Shown here: positions 14,901-18,352 of the stretch, piece after piece
Layout of the letters: each line of letters opens with the position of its first letter
How positions within the stretch are numbered: the stretch's first letter is position 1
Source of the DNA: Lactobacillaceae bacterium AF64-9pH9TA
Lineage (GTDB): Bacteria > Bacillota > Bacilli > Lactobacillales > Lactobacillaceae
DNA: 18,352 nt
Assembly (NCBI GenBank): GCA_027681045.1
Contig: JAQDCK010000008.1
Coordinates: 1-18,352, forward strand
Direction: 5' to 3'
The notes under the pieces: model-generated
Database searches by the model: none
Seen by the model: only the letters and a program-made list of their open reading frames with translations
Told to the model about the DNA's origin: nothing
Program-made: the position numbers and the translations under genes

Positions 14901-15297
14901 CTTGGAACTCGGTTTCGTTTGGTACCTTTTGTTCCTTGAGAATGTAGCTGCTCTCAGTATAGAAAGTTTTCTTATCATCAAAGTTCAAATCTCTGTCAAA
15001 ATACAGGGCTAACGTGAACTTATTACCGTAGTTGATCGATTCTACTGGAGCTTTCAATCCATAAATTCTTCGCAAGAAGTCGACCACCTTGGTGAAGTCG
15101 AAAATGTCGAAGTAAAGAACCAGCCCACCATTCTCTCCGATCTTGTTCTTTTTTAATTGCTTTTGGAACAAGTCATAGTAGTCTGCTTGGTTCAAATCAT
15201 CGAATTTATACATCAACCTGTCCTTAAGATCAATGTCACCTTCTGAGAGGTGCTCAACCATGATCCAAGACTCGAGAATTTTCTCCTTATCAGCCAT
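11998..15297 (-). CDS. UPF1-like superfamily 1 helicase with coiled coil and zinc ribbon
   Basis: 1099 residues, intact, with GAGGAAA about nine bases before the ATG. Residues 1-260 are an unassigned N-terminal domain. The SF1 core is split: Walker A GPPGTGKT (292-299), then a long insert with a predicted coiled coil (about 450-640, rich in E/K/Q), then motif II VDEAGQ (747-752), motif III GDPSQIKPV (772-780), WVHRRC (motif IV region, Arg839), VGTIHTFQGKEAPIV (motif V, 944-958) and NVAATRAKKEF (motif VI, 983-993). DEAGQ and the motif order place it with the UPF1/DNA2 group, ATP-driven RNA or DNA translocases. The end is a topoisomerase-I-type four-Cys zinc ribbon (Cys1064, 1067, 1086, 1092: CPICGKQM, FWGCSDFPKC). 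Lower GC (about 40-48% in sampled lines) suggests transfer. Its target is unknown. Confidence 0.88.
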   Translation of the reverse strand: MADKEKILESWIMVEHLSEGDIDLKDRLMYKFDDLNQADYYDLFQKQLKKNKIGENGGLVLYFDIFDFTKVVDFLRRIYGLKAPVESINYGNKFTLALYFDRDLNFDDKKTFYTESSYILKEQKVPNETEFQAVEQDLTDDKLKKIFEEANEADSSQKSEKFNEAVAKVFAKCGFKKETSRFQVVRNLETDATNLHSFFINDLEYAKGVDSENLRQYLLGNQTGERINLDSKKDSPSFNPDAFKKILEPKNYPLGRFPSETKYALSFMQQTAVNIATMATEANKQQIQSVNGPPGTGKTTLLKDIFAELVVEQARDIVGLGDDKAIKRNGLEISVLPDKITENSIVVASSNNGAVQNIVNELPLVENLDSKFKDIDYFRELSNSKVKTEWENGKAKLNIEANEDPDKFWGLFSLEGGKSANMKQICDYLSAVYQYLKDDYIPDTQAYKDFADQYQKVHALRDKAETFAQKYNQLDQLSSNYDAEKQNRQQSLDSEITDIKAALSEAQSKQPQLEEKLRDLSDQRDELADKLKRNELAIKAAEAKKPKKGLFSIFAPSAEEKEYEEQISSLNQEGADLNLQLADLKVKEDGLKRESKQYTRTIESSDAEIQAKQAAFTAWDAEQQQSIASLKSEISAYSGKPLDMNADYESLQLSSPWFDEEYRIEQTKLFVAALRVRKQFLFENKGNLISAKMIWEDQKKALEKSPELIGYAWEWINFTIPVISSTFASFGSMFKNIKSQSLGHLFVDEAGQALPQAAVGAIFRSRHVMVVGDPSQIKPVLGLEPGILAMLGKHFKVGEKYLSESASVQTLVDNASHYGFYKDKEKTDWIGIPLWVHRRCKYPMFNISNELSYGGLMVQGNKSDGKTGWYDIKGKARDKYVKEQGEFLKQKILEMAKENPDILDKDKPDIVYVISPFKHVASELAKELRKIGFTRYNKGKATNVGTIHTFQGKEAPIVFMVLGADKDSAGAASWAVQEPNMMNVAATRAKKEFYVIGDLSLYKGKKVADTTFAEMKKYQQKHPDLYDDNTQIENQAEEQVVQGADEVSPKVQQNAGQENNIPACPICGKQMKMRSRRSDGAKFWGCSDFPKCKGTRNYK

Positions 15298-15317
15298 AGT
15301 TATCTTTCCTCATTAAT

Positions 15318-15384
15318 TTTATAGCAGTATGATTAATCAAAAAGAAATGAATATACTTAATCCGCTTCTTTTATGTCGCATAAA
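15318..15384 (-). promoter_or_regulatory. Helicase promoter with two palindromes
   Basis: Minus strand TGC followed by TATAAA (15318-15326) is an extended -10 about 20 bases before the ATG. A perfect palindrome TGATTAATCA (15330-15339) sits in the spacer, and TTTATG-TCG-CATAAA (15370-15384) lies further upstream. Both are plausible operators. Confidence 0.45.
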
Positions 15385-15471
15385 TCCAGCATTTTAGGTC
15401 ATGATGCTATCTTTAACATTGTCCTAGCTTTACTTTAAGGTTTTTCTGTTAAAAAAACAATATTAAATATC

Positions 15472-15507
15472 AAAAAATGACTCCGATATGATTACCGAAG
15501 TCATTTT
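15472..15507 (-). terminator. Terminator of the 74-residue membrane protein gene
   Basis: AAAATGACT (15474-15482) pairs with AGTCATTTT (15499-15507). On the minus strand the hairpin ends in a run of T. It separates this gene from the helicase promoter. Confidence 0.75.
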
Positions 15508-15529
15508 GGTAGGTTATCTACTAGTTCTT

Positions 15530-15754
15530 TTAGCTGGTCTTGCCTTGAACGCCCTTTAAGTAGCTGTTTTCAGCACGAAAGATACGGTTCTCACATTGAA
15601 GCCTGTCGAGTTCTGCCTTCAGCTCTTCTACCTCTAGATCCGTATGAATACTGTCTTTTGCTTTTTGGCGAAAGCGAAGAGTACACAGCACAAGCGCTGT
15701 AGCTGATAAAACCAAACTAATGGCGTTTAAAATGTACCTTACATTACTGCTCAT
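15530..15754 (-). CDS. Small membrane protein with a cytoplasmic or surface coiled coil
   Basis: 74 residues with GGAGAG about seven bases before the ATG, its own extended -10 promoter and its own terminator, so I regard it as real. Residues about 7-27 (YILNAISLVLSATALVLCTL) form one transmembrane helix. RFRQKAK follows as a positive-inside stop, then an acidic/heptad-like segment (about 40-68, LEVEELKAELDRLQCENRIF) reads as a coiled coil. The positive flank predicts that the coiled coil is inside the cell. I do not recognise a family. It lies between the GIY-YIG ATPase and the helicase, same strand, so it may be their membrane partner or an effector. A self-standing phage-holin-like or type I toxin-like peptide is the alternative. 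Confidence 0.65.
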   Translation of the reverse strand: MSSNVRYILNAISLVLSATALVLCTLRFRQKAKDSIHTDLEVEELKAELDRLQCENRIFRAENSYLKGVQGKTS

Positions 15755-15872
15755 CTTTTTTCTCTCCGTAACAAATAAAAAAGTATTCCATCTTGCTCAT
15801 GGTGAGATTACTAGGAAATTACCGGTCTTCAGACATCTACCTTTTAATCCTCAAAAAAGGCCATCGCGATCA

Positions 15873-15881
15873 ATTATATCA
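15873..15881 (-). promoter_or_regulatory. Extended -10 promoter of the 74-residue gene
   Basis: Minus strand TGA followed by perfect TATAAT, 118 bases before the ATG. This leaves a long leader that includes the 18-codon overlapping ORF and a TCGCGA palindrome. Confidence 0.5.
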
Positions 15882-15976
15882 AGACAGTCGCTATGAGGCA
15901 TTTATCACGCTTCTTCAGTTTTTCGCTCGTCACTCACTACCCCTTTGCCAAATTTCTGTATCTGACTAAAATAATA

Positions 15977-16039
15977 CTACAACAAGTGGCCAAAATGCAG
16001 CTTTGCCAATGACAGTATTTCACTTTTTATCACATTCAT
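15977..16039 (-). CDS. Possible 20-residue peptide
   Basis: MNVIKSEILSLAKLHFGHLL, with AAGGA four bases upstream. It has a hydrophobic, amphipathic-helix-like composition. No clear promoter or family; it could be chance or the tail of a decayed gene, since the same frame is open further upstream. Confidence 0.2.
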   Translation of the reverse strand: MNVIKSEILSLAKLHFGHLL

Positions 16040-16156
16040 GTTATCCTTGTCCCTCTCATATTTCTCGTCATGGAATGAGATGAAATGTGGCGTACCTAGC
16101 TTCAAAGGATAGCTGGATCTTCGCTGTCTTTGATTGCCACAACTTCCTAGTAGTAA

Positions 16157-16203
16157 CGAAAAAACGCGAAATTGGTTTAACCACCATTTTTCGCGTTTTT
16201 TAT
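16157..16203 (-). terminator. Terminator of the GIY-YIG ATPase gene
   Basis: A long stem AAAAACGCGAAA with its complement, enclosing an inner TGGT/ACCA hairpin. T-tracts on both sides allow bidirectional use. Confidence 0.88.
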
Positions 16204-16228
16204 GCGTTCAAATATCCGTAAGCAATCT

Positions 16229-18013
16229 TTACTCTACAACCCTGTCCTTGCCTGCTGCCTCTTCTAAAGCCTGCTGCAAGGCTGGGTCAACAGCGTGAAG
16301 GTACAAGCCGTGAACTCCCCGGGTTAAAAGAACATTCAGTTCGTTTGGCAATAGATCTTCCGCAAAGTTTTCCTTAGTCCCATCCGCGAAAGTACGATAT
16401 TGGACAGCATCTTTATTGCAGCTCTCTGCAGGGACATGGATGATTTTTCCATCCTTAAGTTTTACAGAGGGTCCAATTTCAACACCAACATAGTTGAGGT
16501 CAAAGCCTTGGACTGTGTAGGTTGAACCGATCTCACCAATTGTCACTGGCTGTTGAGCCCATGAAAGTTCCTTATAGCTAACGCCATCGTCAGTTTTTCT
16601 AGGCTTTTCGACTTGGTAATTCCACGGCATTTTCCAGTCGCCTTCGCTGACTTGCCAGTATTCAGAGCCATCCTTTGGACTGCTCTTGCTGGAATATTCC
16701 CAATCATAAGTAGCAACCATCCGGCTTATGCCATTATTTTGGTCATCGTTCTTTTCTTGGATGGCCTTCTGCATATCTTGGGGCTTCTTGAAGACTTTAA
16801 TTTCATACTTGCCATCTTCTGGAACCTCGTCAATCAAACCCTTTTTTATGACATTATTCAACCATTCAATAGTCTGAGGCTCAGCATCGATCCGCATTTG
16901 GTTGTGCAGATGGATAATGTTCTCTTCTCCAATGCTATCTTTAAGCTCTTGAAATGAATTGCCTTGCCAAACTTGGGTTTTAGAAAGCACCTGCTTTTTA
17001 TCGTAAATGGCGACAACAATTTTTGCACGCTGGCGAATATCTTCCAGCATGTTGGCAGTATCTGAAGTATAGCCTTGATTCTTTTGAGTTCTGAGCAGGT
17101 GTGCCTCATCAACAAATGCCACGTCTACCGGCTCATCCGGAGAATAATGATTGATAAAGCTAGCTGGTTTGAGGACACTCTTTGCATCCCCGATACCCAA
17201 TTTTTTAGCAATTTGCAGGTAAACCTTAAGTTGCTCATCATGATTGACCATCATTGCCAAGGAAATCTTATTGCCATCTTTGCTAGTCAATTTGGCCAAG
17301 TCATAGTAAACATTACTCATCAAGACGGTTTTACCAGCACCCGCATCCCCAGTAACCAAGATCAGCTTGCCAGTTTCATTCTTGTCCAAAGCCTCTTGAA
17401 CGCGCTGAAGAATCAGATCCTTAGCCTTGTTCTGTTCCTGCGTCAGTTTATTGAAAGGCGAAGCTTTAAAAATCGCTGAATTCTCAATTTCTTTTCTGGC
17501 TGGAAAAAGATACTTATAGTCTTTCTTAGCTGCTAATGTATCCCAGATCTTGTTGAAGATCGGCACAAATTCATCTTCGGTGTAATACATCCGCTGGGCG
17601 TTCTCACGACGATTGTTTAAGTGAGATACAGCGTCAACACTACTCAAATACTGCATCATCCGGTTTTCGATGTCCAGGGTGAGTGACTTGTTGAAGTGCT
17701 TATGACCGATCACAAACATGTGGGCATTATTTGCGTTCTTCAAAACCTGCCAGTCCGTTCTGCGCTCCGCATCCCCATTCAAGTGTTCCAGAGTCCGCCG
17801 CTGAATATCAATGGTTTCACCGACATAAACAGTATAGTCGTGGCGGTGATTGCTTTGCTTGCCAGGTTGGTCAATGATATAGACAGTCGGATAATCGATC
17901 AAATATTCTTGATCAGCCTTATCTGCATACGCTTGACGAATCTCTTCATTGATTTGCTTGGCATTATCGTCGCTATACTGAGTTTCGTAAATTATTGGTT
18001 CGTCAACTTTCAT
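16229..18013 (-). CDS. GIY-YIG nuclease fused to a DUF2075-type P-loop ATPase
   Basis: 594 residues from the ATG at 18013, which has GGATGGAG four bases upstream; a GTG at 18031 has no ribosome site. Residues about 40-120 form a GIY-YIG domain: TVYII (43-47) for GIY, YVGETIDIQRR (63-73) with the catalytic Arg, His77, and IENRM with candidate metal ligand Glu116. Residues about 190-590 form a DUF2075 SF1-like ATPase: GDAGAGKT (Lys228), VAFVDEAH (302-305 DEAH), HNQMRID, TYTVQGFD (about 498-505), and LLTRGVHGLYLHA with the Arg of motif VI (about 565). Nuclease plus ATP motor in one chain fits ATP-controlled DNA cleavage, as in restriction-like defence. It has its own terminator and low GC (about 37% in a sampled line). 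Function is inferred. Confidence 0.85.
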   Translation of the reverse strand: MKVDEPIIYETQYSDDNAKQINEEIRQAYADKADQEYLIDYPTVYIIDQPGKQSNHRHDYTVYVGETIDIQRRTLEHLNGDAERRTDWQVLKNANNAHMFVIGHKHFNKSLTLDIENRMMQYLSSVDAVSHLNNRRENAQRMYYTEDEFVPIFNKIWDTLAAKKDYKYLFPARKEIENSAIFKASPFNKLTQEQNKAKDLILQRVQEALDKNETGKLILVTGDAGAGKTVLMSNVYYDLAKLTSKDGNKISLAMMVNHDEQLKVYLQIAKKLGIGDAKSVLKPASFINHYSPDEPVDVAFVDEAHLLRTQKNQGYTSDTANMLEDIRQRAKIVVAIYDKKQVLSKTQVWQGNSFQELKDSIGEENIIHLHNQMRIDAEPQTIEWLNNVIKKGLIDEVPEDGKYEIKVFKKPQDMQKAIQEKNDDQNNGISRMVATYDWEYSSKSSPKDGSEYWQVSEGDWKMPWNYQVEKPRKTDDGVSYKELSWAQQPVTIGEIGSTYTVQGFDLNYVGVEIGPSVKLKDGKIIHVPAESCNKDAVQYRTFADGTKENFAEDLLPNELNVLLTRGVHGLYLHAVDPALQQALEEAAGKDRVVE

Positions 18014-18048
18014 TTTGCTCCATCCTATCACGTTGTGTATATTCCCAG

Positions 18049-18054
18049 TTTATA
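18049..18054 (-). promoter_or_regulatory. Possible -10 box of the GIY-YIG ATPase gene
   Basis: TATAAA on the minus strand, about 36 bases before the ATG, with no clear -35. The insertion sequence begins only 56 bases upstream of it. Confidence 0.35.
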
Positions 18055-18109
18055 CTTTAAAGAGCTTTTGCTAAAAAGGCAATATCTAGGGCGAAAAAGC
18101 TATTAAAAC

Positions 18110-18352
18110 GTAAGCACCCAATAGCGTGGTATCTATCAACCCTCGGGCAATAGTCATATACTGTTCTTAACAATTGAATACGGAGGAACACGACTGAACA
18201 TCCAATCGTACCGCTCGAGCTGCCGAAGGGCAAACTCAGAACTAGGAATAAGCTTCCAAAGAACAGACTTGTCCTTAATCTGAAGTCCAATGGAGTTGAG
18301 CTGTCATTTTACAGTGATGCCACTAACGAGCTTATGCTCGAAGTCGTAGACA
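18110..18352 (+). mobile_element. Left end of an IS66-family insertion sequence (partial)
   Basis: GTAAGCACCC at 18110 matches the GTAAGCG/CCC-like terminal repeat of IS66-family elements. The preceding eight bases, ATTAAAAC (18102-18109), would be one half of the family's 8-bp target duplication. About 70 bases in, a GGAGG ribosome site is followed by an open frame. The other end is outside the window, so completeness and the duplication cannot be checked. Confidence 0.6.
18190..18352 (+). CDS. Possible first accessory ORF of the IS66-like element (partial)
   Basis: From about 18190 to the right edge one frame is open and reads TEHPIVPLELPKGKLRTRNK, then a stretch ending GVELSFYSDATNELMLEVVD. 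The pattern of a short hydrophobic strand, G, F and a helix resembles the small TnpA-type ORF of IS66 elements. GGAGG lies at 18182-18186, but no ATG, GTG or TTG follows in frame at a proper distance; the first available codon is ACG at 18190. Either a rare or mutated start is used, or the ORF is decayed. Confidence 0.4.

Larger units (their letters stand above)
15755..16157. other. Gene-poor interval upstream of the small membrane gene
   Basis: No convincing long gene. On the minus strand it contains an 18-codon ORF (15744-15800), without a ribosome site, overlapping the start of the 74-residue gene in another frame. It also has a 20-codon ORF (15977-16039) preceded by AAGGA four bases before its ATG, and a longer open frame containing it (to about 16155, no start). 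The latter could be a decayed C-terminus or chance. Confidence 0.4.

Noticed and set aside
16229..18013. Assignment of the nuclease-ATPase/helicase pair to a named defence system
   Set aside because: Domain content does not match any named system I can recall with confidence, so no name is given.

Overview
The window looks like a chromosomal segment of a low-genome-size lactic acid bacterium, most probably Lactobacillus delbrueckii or a close relative. This is inferred from strong GGAGG-type ribosome binding sites, TATAAT and TGNTATAAT promoters, pepT next to trmK/nif3-type genes, and housekeeping genes near 50-55% GC (hand counts of a few lines). No rRNA, tRNA or CRISPR array was seen.

Region 1 (1-3405) holds the 3' end of an asparaginyl-tRNA synthetase gene, a hexapeptide-repeat acetyltransferase on the minus strand, and then plus-strand genes: a tyrosine-recombinase-like protein lacking key catalytic residues, two tandem type I signal peptidases that are mosaic duplicates, and a 61-residue HTH-like protein closed by a strong terminator. 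A gene-free but structured convergent interval follows (3406-3741).

Region 2 (3742-6544) is a minus-strand operon trmK-nif3-pepT (tRNA m1A22 methyltransferase, Nif3-family metal protein, tripeptidase). Divergent from it are a NUDIX hydrolase and a translationally coupled, membrane-anchored M23 peptidase (6593-7961). Next, on the minus strand, come an Ada-like AraC/methylguanine methyltransferase gene broken by a one-base frameshift, and a flavoprotein reductase with an FMN-binding domain. The latter is divergent from an AraC-family regulator and shares overlapping promoters with it.

Region 3 (about 11800-18109) is an AT-richer accessory block (about 37-48% GC in sampled lines), with every gene on the minus strand. 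In transcription order it has a GIY-YIG nuclease fused to a DUF2075-type ATPase, a small membrane/coiled-coil protein of 74 residues, a 1099-residue UPF1-like SF1 helicase with a long coiled coil and a topoisomerase-type zinc ribbon, and the broken C-terminal remnant of a HEAT-like repeat gene. The block ends at an apparent IS66-family insertion sequence end (18110 onward). Nuclease-ATPase plus helicase plus membrane protein next to an IS, in AT-rich DNA between housekeeping genes, is the best candidate in the window for an undescribed system, plausibly mobile-element or phage defence. That role is inference and I do not match it to a named system.
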